NCBI RefSeq assembly: GCF_000234805.1
Contig: NC_016645.1
Coordinates: 720,391 to 784,390 of the forward strand
From: Pyrobaculum ferrireducens
GTDB lineage: Archaea; Thermoproteota; Thermoprotei; Thermoproteales; Thermoproteaceae
DNA: 64,000 bases
Direction of reading: 5' to 3'
Position 1 is the first letter of the stretch, and each line of letters begins with the position of its first letter. This document shows positions 44,507 to 52,672 of this stretch, one piece after another. Below the pieces are notes generated by a model. That model was not told the DNA's origin, ran no database searches, and saw only the letters and a program-made list of their open reading frames with translations. The translations under genes and the position numbers were made by a program.

Positions 44507-44790
44507 TCTGGCTCGCCGTCTACGACATACAAGACGACGGGGAGAGGGCCAAGGCAGCCGCCATTCTGCAGGCGTGGGGCTTCGTGCGGGTGCAGAGGAG
44601 CTTCTTCGTGGGGAGGCTCCCCAGAGGCAGGGCGCAGGACCTCCTCCACGTCTTGTCTAGACACGTCAAGACGGGGCACGTGGCCCTAATCCCGGTCCCC
44701 GACGACTCGCTGGACAAGGCGCTGGAGCTGGGGGCTCCCCCATACGCCCCCCTCAAGCCGCCCAGGTATGTACAGACCCTCGTCGTATAG
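44503..44790 (+). CDS. cas2: CRISPR adaptation protein Cas2
   Basis: A 95-residue ferredoxin-fold protein: WLAVYDIQDDGERAKAAAIL with the usual early Asp, then WGFVRVQRSFFVGRLPRGRA, typical of Cas2. It bridges two Cas1 dimers in the integrase complex. The GTG start overlaps the cas1 stop, and its end overlaps cas4 by 23 nt. Confidence 0.93.
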   Translation: MIWLAVYDIQDDGERAKAAAILQAWGFVRVQRSFFVGRLPRGRAQDLLHVLSRHVKTGHVALIPVPDDSLDKALELGAPPYAPLKPPRYVQTLVV

Positions 44791-45295
44791 ACCCACGCCC
44801 TGGGACGTGCTGGAGCTGGAGTACTGCCCCCGCTACCTCTGGCTCTCTAAGAGACACGGCGTCCCCGTCACCCCCTCCATGAGGGCGGGGAAATCCGCCG
44901 AGCCGGAGCTGAGGCGGAGGCTCGCCGCGGCGCTGGGGGGAGAGCCGAGGCCTGTGTACATAGACGCGGGGTGGGCGCACGGCGTCGTGGACCTCCTCGT
45001 CGTGAGGAAGTCTGCGGTCCCCGTCGAGATAAAGACCGGCGCCCCCCGGCCCGAGCACAAGTGGCAGCTGTACGCAGAGGCCTACCTCGTGAAGGCGGCG
45101 GGCTACGCAGTCACAAGGGGGGTGCTGGCGTATGGAGAGAGGCTGAGGAGCCTCCAGGTGACCCCCGCCGAGCTTAAAGCGGCTGAGCGGTTGCTGGCAA
45201 AGGCGGCTGAGGTGGTGGAGGGCCCGCCGCCGCCCCCGAGGAGGAGCCCCAAATGCGCCTACTGCCAGTACAGAGCCATATGTACCTATACATAG
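44768..45295 (+). CDS. cas4: CRISPR Fe-S exonuclease Cas4
   Basis: A 175-residue Cas4: first Cys in ELEYCPRYLWLSKRHGV, the nuclease core AHGVVDLLVVRKSAVPVEIK with Asp and E-x-K, the QLYAEAYLV helix, and three more Cys in KCAYCQYRAIC. All four Fe-S ligands and the PD-(D/E)XK residues are visible. Cas4 trims prespacers and sets the PAM end. This is the second Cas4-type gene of the operon besides csa1, the usual crenarchaeal pair. Confidence 0.93.
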   Translation: MYRPSSYRPTPWDVLELEYCPRYLWLSKRHGVPVTPSMRAGKSAEPELRRRLAAALGGEPRPVYIDAGWAHGVVDLLVVRKSAVPVEIKTGAPRPEHKWQLYAEAYLVKAAGYAVTRGVLAYGERLRSLQVTPAELKAAERLLAKAAEVVEGPPPPPRRSPKCAYCQYRAICTYT

Positions 45296-45657
45296 GCAGG
45301 GTCGATATCGGCGGCGTCTCTGGCTACATGTGGATTCTGGGGTTGAGGCTCTACGTGAAGCTGGGGTGGCGGCCGAGGGACACTGTCTATCTGGGCAACC
45401 TCTCAGACCCCCTCTCCGCCGCTCTGCGGATTAGGCGCCTAGCCCCCAGGCTGGTTGACGTGAGGAGGCTGGCGTATACAGTGGCCAGGGCGCTGGCCGC
45501 GGCGCGTTACGTGGCGGAGCGCTGCCGGGACAGCCCGAGGTGGAGAATAAGGACCTGGGAAGCCCTCGCCCTCATCGACGAGGCAATCTCCGCAGTTGTA
45601 AACGCCTGGCCTCCCACAGCGAGAGTATTTTGGAAAAGGCGGCGCCGGCGCTGGTGA
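45280..45657 (+). CDS. unknown protein at the end of the cas adaptation operon
   Basis: I take ATG 45280 (MYLYIGRVDIGGVSGYMWIL), which overlaps cas4 by 16 nt. The 125-residue product is basic and helical (LAYTVARALAAARYVAERCR, WEALALIDEAISAVVNAWPP) and ends in a cluster of Arg/Lys. No family is recognised. It is in the same operon as cas1-cas2-cas4 and runs into the convergent csa3 gene by 86 nt. Confidence 0.6.
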   Translation: MYLYIGRVDIGGVSGYMWILGLRLYVKLGWRPRDTVYLGNLSDPLSAALRIRRLAPRLVDVRRLAYTVARALAAARYVAERCRDSPRWRIRTWEALALIDEAISAVVNAWPPTARVFWKRRRRRW

Positions 45658-46206
45658 GGGAGGTCCCGTCCGACATGCCGTACTCGGCGAATTCCCTAAG
45701 CAACCTCTTTTCGTACCTCTCCAGCTCCGCCTCCCCGGCGGAGGCCAGCTCCGCCAGAAAGCTTCTCTTGGCGCTGGAGCGGGAGTCTCTGAGGCTCCTC
45801 ACGTAGAGAACCGGCCTGAGGTCCACCTCGACGACCCTCTCCGAGTGCTCCGCCATTGTGTAGACGGCCCTCAGCTTTGCGTCTAGGATGTACACCGCGA
45901 GCAACGCCGCCGTGAAGAGGCACAGCGACAGGGCCCTCACGCCCCCGCCCACGTCGACTCGTCGTCGCCTGCGAAGAGCCGCGCCGCCTCCCCCACGCAC
46001 TGCCAGAAGTCGCTTGGGTCGAGCCTCTCGACCTCGACAGCGACTCCCAGCGCCTTTCCGTAAAGCGCCACCTCGTCGACGGCGTTCTTCACGCGGTCCA
46101 CCTCCGGATTAACTGTGGCCAGTACAATCTTCTCCGGCCTGCATCTATTAGCCACAGCCATTACGTGGTGGTAGGAGAAGCCCAGCGAAGCCACCAAAAC
46201 CCGCAT
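45572..46206 (-). pseudogene. csa3: Csa3-like CARF regulator frameshifted at a G5 run
   Basis: From ATG 46206 the frame has the CARF start MRVLVASLGFSYHHVMAVAN, EKIVLATVNPEVDRVKNAVD, and ends FAGDDESTWAGA at TGA. The continuation GVRALSLCLFTAALLAVYIL and a helical C-terminus (RYEKRLLREFAEYGMSDGTS) follow in another frame. One extra G in the G5 run (plus-strand C45942-45946) would give GDDESTWAGGVRALSL and a 210-residue Csa3-like protein, with a winged helix expected at the end. Csa3 regulates spacer acquisition and array transcription in Sulfolobales. Its promoter region abuts the right leader. Confidence 0.7.
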
Positions 46207-46415
46207 ACAACACCCCCAAACCCAATTTTTATTTTTTCCCTCCCAACCGACCAGCCCCTCTCTACACCGCACCTCCAGCCCCGGGCCGCCTCCGGGCAGG
46301 CCCCGCCTTACCCGACCGCGGCGCCTCTTGACACTACGCTAAAACGCAAATGCCGCGAACAGAAGAGCACCATAGACAAAACAATATGCCTACATAGAAA
46401 TTTGTAAATGAAACC

Positions 46416-46608
46416 GCCCGGCGTGGCGAAGAATGGCGTTGGGTCTCGGCGTCTCTTAAACATTCGGCCCGCCGCCACTGCGAAGAATGGCGCACGGCCA
46501 GGCCGAACAGCGGAATATATGAATGTAAAACGCGGCAAAACAGCGTCCACCGAAGAGACAAAAAGCAGACGAAAAACTTAAAAACCCACAAAAACCATCA
46601 AAACCAGC
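46416..46608 (+). promoter_or_regulatory. leader of the right CRISPR array
   Basis: Inverted homologue of 42477-42669. It keeps the two GCGAAGAATGGCG motifs (46426-46438 and 46480-46492, again 54 bp apart), ATATATGAATGTAAAACGCG, GCGTCCACCGAAGA and an A/C-rich tail. ACTTAAAAAC (46577-46586) is a TATA box about 27 nt before the first repeat, so the transcript should begin at or near the repeat. Confidence 0.85.
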
Positions 46609-47982
46609 CCAGAAATCAAAAGATAGTTGAAACGACAAGAGCAGTAGCGCGATTTCCTCTGTGCTCATCTTCTCAAGCAGAAATCAAAAGATAGTTGAAA
46701 CCACCCCACGTATGTAAGCGCGGTTCCTAGGCCGTAGAATGCTCCCAGAAATCAAAAGATAGTTGAAACTAGTAGTACACCGACGGGAGGTACACCGCGC
46801 CGTACCTCCCCACGCAGAAATCAAAAGATAGTTGAAACTGCTGAGGAACTCCTCCCAGGACCAGGGGACTGAAATCGACACAGAAATCAAAAGATAGTTG
46901 AAACCACTGGGTCTAACAGCCCAAGAAGCCCGGCGAGCGCCAGCCAGAAATCAAAAGATAGTTGAAACTTTCACAGAGGCGGGGCCGCCCACGCGATGCC
47001 CACCAGAAATCAAAAGATAGTTGAAACTCTAATTAGTTTCCGAAAGCCTGGACGCTTCAGTGGATCCTTACCAGAAATCAAAAGATAGTTGAAACTAGAT
47101 CTATATCTCTGGTTGTGAGTAGCAGAACTTCCGAACCAGAAATCAAAAGATAGTTGAAACAAGGATGAACCACGCGTACTCCGTTATCTTAACCCACTCC
47201 CCCCCCCCCCCCAGAAATCAAAAGATAGTTGAAACATGTCTGCGTGTGCGCCCAACACTCCGTCTTCGACGGGGCATACCAGAAATCAAAAGATAGTTGA
47301 AACTCGAGGAGCTGTGGGGCGAGGTGAACAAGGCTATCGAGACGGTCCAGAAATCAAAAGATAGTTGAAACAAACGGAGGCGTCGAACCCTGTCCACAAG
47401 GGGCTCTACATACTCTCCAGAAATCAAAAGATAGTTGAAACAGCTCCATAACTTGCATTGTCTTTGCCGTTCCGGGAGGACCAATCCAGAAATCAAAAGA
47501 TAGTTGAAACGTAGAGTCTGAGGCAACCACGCGGCGTCTTGACTACCCTCTCCAGAAATCAAAAGATAGTTGAAACCAGCGTGCCTGGCGCGGTCGCATT
47601 CGCAACTATGGACATACCAGAAATCAAAAGATAGTTGAAACCTGTATGCGACACGTCTTGGAGCCTAAACATGTGCAGCCTGACCAGAAATCAAAAGATA
47701 GTTGAAACTAACTATTCAACATGTACGCTATGACGCCTCCCCGCAACTCAAACCAGAAATCAAAAGATAGTTGAAACCGATGTAAGCGGCTCTATGGCTG
47801 GGGGGCGTAAGCCGCAGTCCAGAAATCAAAAGATAGTTGAAACCGGCTGGCCATGTCGGGCGTGTGGGCCACCAGGAAGGCGGGCTTCCCAGAAATCAAA
47901 AGATAGTTGAAACATCGACGAGATACTGTCGATGTCACGCGAGAGGTCTGAGGTGACCAGAAATCAAAAGGATAGTTGAAAC
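46609..47982 (+). CRISPR. CRISPR array, 21 repeats, transcribed rightwards
   Basis: Twenty-one repeats (CCAGAAATC...GTTGAAAC) start at 46609, 46677, 46745, 46814, 46880, 46944, 47003, 47071, 47136, 47211, 47279, 47347, 47417, 47486, 47552, 47617, 47684, 47753, 47819, 47889 and 47957, with 20 spacers. The newest spacer is 46634-46676. Some leader-proximal repeats differ in the first base (GCAG or ACAG), and the last repeat has an inserted G (26 nt), a sign of the old end. The spacer 47161-47210 is unusually long (50 nt) and ends in 12 C. Confidence 0.97.
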
Positions 47983-48010
47983 GTGTGTGTCCGCCGTGAA
48001 AGTTCATCTA

Positions 48011-48112
48011 GCTGGAAATCGAAAAGTTGCTAGTGATGATGGTCCCCCTTAACGATGTATTAGTGACGACGATCTCCTCCCCGCCGTGGTCCCGCTGACT
48101 GGTAGTCAAAGA
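48011..48112 (+). CRISPR. degenerate repeat and shared trailer block beyond the right array
   Basis: CTGGAAATCGAAAAGTTGC at 48012 is a worn repeat, and CTGGTAGTCAAAGAGG (48099) and CTGGAGGTCGAGAAGC (about 48141) look like others. The block 48033-48110 matches 37754-37830 in inverted orientation with only a few differences. It also carries GTGATGA and CTGA-like boxes, but no complete C/D-box RNA layout. Nothing else is seen up to 48380. Confidence 0.6.
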
Positions 48113-48388
48113 GGTCGGCTTTCTCTCCGGTCGCTCTCCCTCAGCTGGAGGTCGAGAAGCGTGAATTGGGGGGCGGCAGATGCCAGGTCAGAGGCGCAGA
48201 GGCCCGGCGCCGGCGGCGTGCGGGCTTGTCTGGGCGTGGGCGCGGCTGGTGTCTGCGGGTGCTGCGGCGTGGCTGTGCGGCTGGTCGGGGCGGTTGGCCG
48301 GAGGCTGTCGGCGCGTGGGTTGCGCCGGGGCGGTGCGCTCGGGGCTCGGCCGATGTAAAGGTTTTATAGAGCTGTTTTTTATGTGGGT

Positions 48389-48631
48389 GTGAAAAAAACG
48401 GAGGCGGCTTCTGCGGCTGACGCGGGTGTGCGGGAGGTTTATCTGAAGAAGCTTGAGGAGATCAAGAGGGCTGTGGAGGAAGGCCGGGTGGTGAGGATCA
48501 GCGGCATTCTCGTGCGGAAGCTTGAGTACAAGACGACGCGGCGCGGTGGGATTATAGTCATCGTAAACGACGGCGAGCTTATCGACTACGCGAGCAAGCT
48601 GTTGAACAACCGGCGGATTGAAATCCTCTAG
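48389..48631 (+). CDS. small hypothetical protein, 80 aa
   Basis: GTG 48389 lies about 24 nt after the TATA-like GTTTTATAGAG (48360-48370); a GTG two codons earlier is also in frame. The product has a charged helix (VYLKKLEEIKRAVEEGRVVR) and a beta-rich end (ILVRKLEYKTTRRGGIIVIV, DGELIDYASKLLNN). Size and charge suit a nucleic-acid-binding or antitoxin-like protein, but no family is recognised. Confidence 0.6.
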   Translation: MKKTEAASAADAGVREVYLKKLEEIKRAVEEGRVVRISGILVRKLEYKTTRRGGIIVIVNDGELIDYASKLLNNRRIEIL

Positions 48632-49201
48632 CTACGCATCCCCAGGGGCGGCGTCTGCGGAAATACGTAGCCGCCGGGGGGGGATCTGGGCTGTCTGAGC
48701 CGGCGGCCCGCGCCCCCGCCTGGGGTGGTTGCGGGGGTGTGGGGCGTCTGGGCTCGGCGCGGTGTTCCGCGTATTCTCCGACCTGTCCTCCTCGCCTCGG
48801 GCGCCGCGCCTGCGGCGTCTCCACATGGGCGGTGGAGCCTCCCGGCGGATCCTCGCGTGCCCCTGACCCGCGTCTGGCTCTTATGCGCGTCCCCTCGCCG
48901 CGTTGCGTAGGCTGTCGCTTGGTTTCTCCGTTCGGGCTGGGCTGAGCTTCGTCTTAGTGATGCTTCAAAGGCCCGGCGTTGGGCATCTCCGCGGGCGGGT
49001 CTTCGGGCTCTTCTGTAAGCGCGCCGACGCGGCTCTGCACTCGGCGTTGCTTGCGTGTAACGCGCCGGGGCTTGGTGTTGCGCCTGTTTGCCGGGTTTTC
49101 GTACTGCAACGCCGCTGGTTGCGTTCGGCGGGTGGATCTGCGAGCGCGGATGGGCGTTGCCCGGCGGCGTGTTTGGTTAAGTTTATAAATAGGGATTGCT
49201 T
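48632..49201. other. GC-rich stretch without a gene
   Basis: The open frames here are Arg/Ala/Gly/Pro noise on both strands. The only signal is TTTATAAATAGG (49181-49192), a TATA-like box just before the next small gene. Confidence 0.5.
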
Positions 49202-49327
49202 TTGTCTGTGGAGGAGCTTCCGAGGGAGGTGGAGCTTCTGCTGAGGGCGTATAGAGAGGCTAGGAGGCCCCACATTAAGATTGGGTATCTCAGGGTGAAG
49301 GGGGTTGGGGGTTTTCTATGGCGTTGA
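49202..49327 (+). CDS. 41-residue protein upstream of clan AA protease remnant
   Basis: TTG 49202 opens SVEELPREVELLLRAYREAR followed by RPHIKIGYLRVKGVGGFLWR and a stop that overlaps the next start (CTATGGCGTTGA). Charged helix and length resemble small antitoxin-like partners found before clan AA protease genes of the AF_0612 type. A TATA-like box lies about 15 nt upstream. Confidence 0.5.
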   Translation: MSVEELPREVELLLRAYREARRPHIKIGYLRVKGVGGFLWR

Positions 49328-49645
49328 GGGTGAGGGTAAGGCTTAGGGCCGGGGGCAGAGAGGTCGCGACCTCCGCGCTTGTGAACACGGGCTTTGAGTC
49401 CTCCGCCCCAGACGTGGCTGTGCCCGTGGAGGTTGCGAAGGCGCTTGGGCTGTGGCCGCCGAAGTCGGCGAGGGTTGTGTCGGCGGATACCGGCGGCGGC
49501 GAGGTTGAGCTTGTCTATATCGAGGCGGGGCGGAGCTTGAGGTGGAGGGGCCTGGGTGAACATCTTGGTGAATCCCTACATAGACGAGGTGCTGATCAGC
49601 GACTTCCTCGCCGGGGAGCTCGGCATTGTCATCCTAGCCGCCTAA
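49318..49645 (+). pseudogene. clan AA (retropepsin-like, AF_0612 type) protease remnant
   Basis: From ATG 49318: RVRVRLRAGGREVATSALVN-TGFESSAPDVAVPVEVAKAL, where the catalytic D-T-G-F of the family is N-T-G-F. After YIEAG the frame is lost; the pieces ELEVEGPG and NILVNPYIDEVLISDFLAGE-LGIVILAA follow in the two other frames and match the usual end of the family. One extra G at the G4 run 49527-49530 and one at 49554-49556 would restore a single protein. Loss of the active Asp plus two shifts suggest a dead gene. Confidence 0.65.
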
Positions 49646-49834
49646 GCCTCTAGGCGTAGTTTTTGTCCTTAGTATCAACATCTCGATAAGTGCATAGCTT
49701 CATACCGATGGTGCTCACAGGGGGCGTCTGTACATCGCATGTCGCTCGTCAGCTCCCAGGTGCGGGGAGCGGCTTGGCGCCCCGCGTGGGGGGCGTCTGT
49801 ATCTTCGCGCAGTTGTGAATGCCTAGGGCCTTGC

Positions 49835-50317
49835 TTAGGCGCTCTGCACTTGGTATTTTCCGCATGCCTCTGCGTAGAGGGCTTCGTCGCATTTCAGCGC
49901 CTGGCAGAGCCTGGCGGCGAGCCAGCAGAAGTCGCGGGCGGCCGCCTCGCGGCTTGGGTATATGGACATCACCCCCTCGGGGTCTGGGCCGCTGTGCTGG
50001 TACTGGTGGAGGGCGAGGGCGACGTAGCCCTCCTTCTCCATGCCTAGGGCGGCTGATACTTCGGGGATTGCCCTCGTGGGCATGTGCGCTATGATTTTGT
50101 CTATGTTTTTGAAGCGGGGGGCTAGCTCCGCCTTTCTCCTCCCCGCGGCGGCGGCTAGATACGACTTGTAGGCTTGGAAGAGCTTGCCCGCGGCGTTTCT
50201 AGTGTAGCCCTCTGTCATCAGCGTGAGGGCTAGCCTCAGCTCTGCCCGGGCCTCCTCCAGCCTTGCCTGTATGTAGGCGTCGAGGTCTCTCCACGGCTTG
50301 GCGAGGGCCGTGTCCAC
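49835..50317 (-). CDS. PaREP1 family protein
   Basis: A 160-residue helical protein with ALTLMTEGYTRNAAGKLFQA, YKSYLAAAAGRRKAELAPRF and ALALHQYQHSGPDPEGVMSI, the same two hallmark blocks as the member at 6418, then REAAARDFCWLAARLCQALK. The GTG start 50317 lies just after a TATA-like stretch (50330-50345). It is a typical family member; role unknown. Confidence 0.88.
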   Translation of the reverse strand: MDTALAKPWRDLDAYIQARLEEARAELRLALTLMTEGYTRNAAGKLFQAYKSYLAAAAGRRKAELAPRFKNIDKIIAHMPTRAIPEVSAALGMEKEGYVALALHQYQHSGPDPEGVMSIYPSREAAARDFCWLAARLCQALKCDEALYAEACGKYQVQSA

Positions 50318-50401
50318 GTCTCTATATCTGCGCGTTTTTATATCTTGAGGGGTGGGGGTGCCGCCTGCCGGATGTAACGGCTGTGGGAGCTCGTCGGGGG
50401 G

Positions 50402-51141
50402 TTAACTGGAGTGCCGGCGTAGTACGTAGCGGCGGGCGGCTAGCAACAGGGCGCTTGACAGTGAAGCGGACCCCGACAGGTATATGAGGCCGGCGTATGT
50501 GGAGTTGGCTATTGTGTTGAGGTAGCCGACGATGTAGGGGCCGGCGAAGCCGCCGAGGTTGCCGACTGAGTTTATTAGGCCGACGGCGACGGCTCTGGCG
50601 ACTCCGGCGAGCATGCGCTGGGGTATTGGCCAGAAGGGTGGGTAGAAGGCGTATATCCCAGCGGCGGAGAGGACGAGCGCGGCGAAGGCGAGCTGGGGGG
50701 TGGGGGCGAGGGGGGCTACTGCGGCTAGGCCGATGGCGCCGGCTAGGAGCGCGGCGGTTGAGTGGAGGAAGCGCTCTCCGGACCTGTCTGAGGACCAGCC
50801 GACGGCCACCATGGCGGCGAAGGCTGTGAGGTACAGCGCGGCGTTTAGGAGGCCCGCCACCACGGGGTTGCCGCCTGTGAGGGCTTTTAGAACCTGGGGG
50901 GATCAGAAGGTTATTCCGTAAGGGCTATGTATGTGCCGGGGATCTCGAGTATGAAGTAGCCGATGAAGAAGATGCCCGCGGCGAGGCCGAGGTCGGCGTC
51001 TGTGAGGCCGAGGCTCTGCTTCATGCCGAGGCTGGCTATCCCGATGTTTACCCTGTCTATGAAGGCGAGGAGGTAGGCAACCCACACGGTGGGCATTATA
51101 TGCCTCCACATCCTAGCCGAGAGGGCTCCCCTATCTACCAT
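50402..51141 (-). pseudogene. MFS transporter (anion:cation symporter type) with internal deletion
   Basis: The first part (50911-51141) has the N-terminal helices: MPTVWVAYLLAFIDRVNIGI and GLAAGIFFIGYFILEIPGTY, ending in a stop. The rest resumes after about 40 bp in another frame as VLKALTGGNPVVAGLLNAAL, AAMVAVGWSSDRSGERFLHS and SVGNLGGFAGPYIVGYLNTI, i.e. helices 7-12. Helices 3-6 and the central loop are missing. A normal member has about 400-430 residues. It is certainly inactive as a transporter. Confidence 0.8.
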
Positions 51142-51418
51142 AGCGACTTGCTGAAATACCTTTATAAATTTAATTTACATGTATCAATTTAATAAAATAT
51201 TTAACAATTAATATTGTATATGAAGTTCTGTATGGTGTACAGATTTGCCTCGTAACCGCGGCGCACGCCGCGCCAAGACGTCGATGCCCGGATCGGGCGC
51301 CGGCGGGGTTCCATCTCTGTAAAATTTATATACCACTGTTTTACACATGTCGAGAAATGGTGTATAATATTCTGGTAATATCACACCACTGTTAATAATT
51401 TGAGTAGTTTTGATATTA

Positions 51419-51593
51419 ACCCGCGGCGTCTAGCCGCCCCCAGGCCTAGCCGCAGGCGGCTGGGGCTGTGGGTGGTCCCCCCATCCACGGCTTCCACCGC
51501 TTGTGGCGTGTGGGGATAAGCCGGCTGCGCTGGGCGGGCCTCCCCGTCTGGCGCCGCCGGCGAAATCGGCGCCGACGGCCAGGCGCCGCGGGT
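51419..51593 (-). mobile_element. 175-bp MITE-like element, copy 2
   Basis: Inverted copy of 8626-8800, the same length, with the same 10-bp terminal inverted repeats (ACCCGCGGCG at 51419, CGCCGCGGGT ending at 51593). Its right-hand 73 bases are identical to the left end of copy 1, and the rest differs at many positions. It lies between the MFS pseudogene and the ATP-cone gene in an AT-rich intergenic region of about 480 bp, where nothing else is seen. Confidence 0.75.
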
Positions 51594-51625
51594 CTCCTCT
51601 TTTATATTTCTGACTAGCAGTATAC

Positions 51626-51901
51626 ATGGTTAAGGTGGTTAAGAGGGATGGGCGGGTTGAGGAGTTTATTCCTGAGAAGATTGTGGTGAGTGTTCTCAAG
51701 GCGGGGGCTCCTGTGGACGTTGCGCGTAGGGTGGCTAGGAAGGTGGAGTGCGCTGTTATGGACAGCGAGAACGTGACGGCGAGGGAGTTGACGCGGCTTA
51801 TTCTCACGGAGTTGAAGAGGGTTAATGAGGAGTGGTATAGGAACTGGGTTGTGTTTGACTTAGCGGTTAAGCGTAGGAGGACTGAGGAGGAGTTGAAGTA
51901 G
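51626..51901 (+). CDS. stand-alone ATP-cone domain protein
   Basis: A 91-residue protein that is almost entirely an ATP-cone: MVKVVKRDGRVEEFIPEKIV, VDVARRVARKVECAVMDSEN and ELTRLILTELKRVNEEWYRN. ATP-cones bind (d)ATP and control ribonucleotide reductase or, in NrdR, transcription; no zinc ribbon is present here, so it is not NrdR. It may regulate a reductase in trans. It starts 32 bp after the mobile element with TTTTATATTTCTG (51600-51612) as promoter. Confidence 0.82.
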   Translation: MVKVVKRDGRVEEFIPEKIVVSVLKAGAPVDVARRVARKVECAVMDSENVTARELTRLILTELKRVNEEWYRNWVVFDLAVKRRRTEEELK

Positions 51902-51937
51902 CGCCACAAACTTAAAATAGCAATCGTTTTTTGTTTT

Positions 51938-52672
51938 ATGGAGTTTCGGGAAGCTATGGGGGTGTTGTTTAGGGGGTATCTCTACATGTTGATTTATGTG
52001 ATTGGGGCTGGGTTGGCGATGGTGGCTGTTTTATACGCCATGGTGATGTCGGCGGTTTGGTCGGCGTTGCATGGGAGAGGGTTCGACTTCTGGGGGTTCC
52101 TCGCGGCGTTTATAGCTGTGGTTGTGTTGTTTACGGTTGGTGTCTTGGTTATCTTTTTTAGGTATCACTTCAGGGGGTTTATGGCTCTGTACCGTCTGGG
52201 GTTTAAGGTGGCTTGGTTGCTGGCTTGGGGGCCTGTGATTACGCTGATACTCATGGCGGCGATAATCGGCGTGGTGGTTGTCTCTGCGCCGGCTGTGTTG
52301 TTCAGAGGGGACATCTTGGGGGCCTTGGCGGCTGGCGTCGCGGTCATGGCCTTGCTGGCGGCGGCCTTTGCGGTGGGTTTCGCGGTGCTGGTGGCGCGGC
52401 TGGCTCTGCTGAGGGGGCTCTACCGCTACACCGGCATTAACCTTTTCAACATTGCCTTTGTCCTCGCACTTGTGGGGCTGGTGTTCTACGCGGCCTACTA
52501 CCTCTACATCCTTACGTATTCAAGGCCCTATGGCTTCGCCGCGCCAGGCCCGGCGGTGGGTCTGGCGGCGCTTGGGGGAATTGTGAGCATCGCGGCTTAC
52601 ATTGTGGAGATGATTGCATATAAGGAGGGGTCTGAGTGGACGCCGAAGGCGCAACCTACCGCACCCGCCTAA
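51938..52672 (+). CDS. multi-pass membrane protein
   Basis: A 244-residue protein with six or seven hydrophobic helices, including YLYMLIYVIGAGLAMVAVLY, AAFIAVVVLFTVGVLVIFFR, AGVAVMALLAAAFAVGFAVL and AVGLAALGGIVSIAAYIVEM, with few charges between them. The layout resembles DUF973/DUF996-type archaeal membrane proteins, without a clear match. Its last 17 nt overlap the convergent tupC. Confidence 0.65.
   Translation: MEFREAMGVLFRGYLYMLIYVIGAGLAMVAVLYAMVMSAVWSALHGRGFDFWGFLAAFIAVVVLFTVGVLVIFFRYHFRGFMALYRLGFKVAWLLAWGPVITLILMAAIIGVVVVSAPAVLFRGDILGALAAGVAVMALLAAAFAVGFAVLVARLALLRGLYRYTGINLFNIAFVLALVGLVFYAAYYLYILTYSRPYGFAAPGPAVGLAALGGIVSIAAYIVEMIAYKEGSEWTPKAQPTAPA

Noticed and set aside
48031-48100. 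C/D-box small RNA
   Set aside because: GTGATGA and CTGA boxes exist, but the internal D' box is missing and the duplicated context beside CRISPR relics explains conservation better.
48086-49244. Many overlapping open frames in GC-rich DNA
   Set aside because: Frames are long only because stop codons are rare at high GC; compositions are Arg/Ala/Gly/Pro-rich and none has conserved-looking motifs, except the short genes listed at 48389 and 49202.
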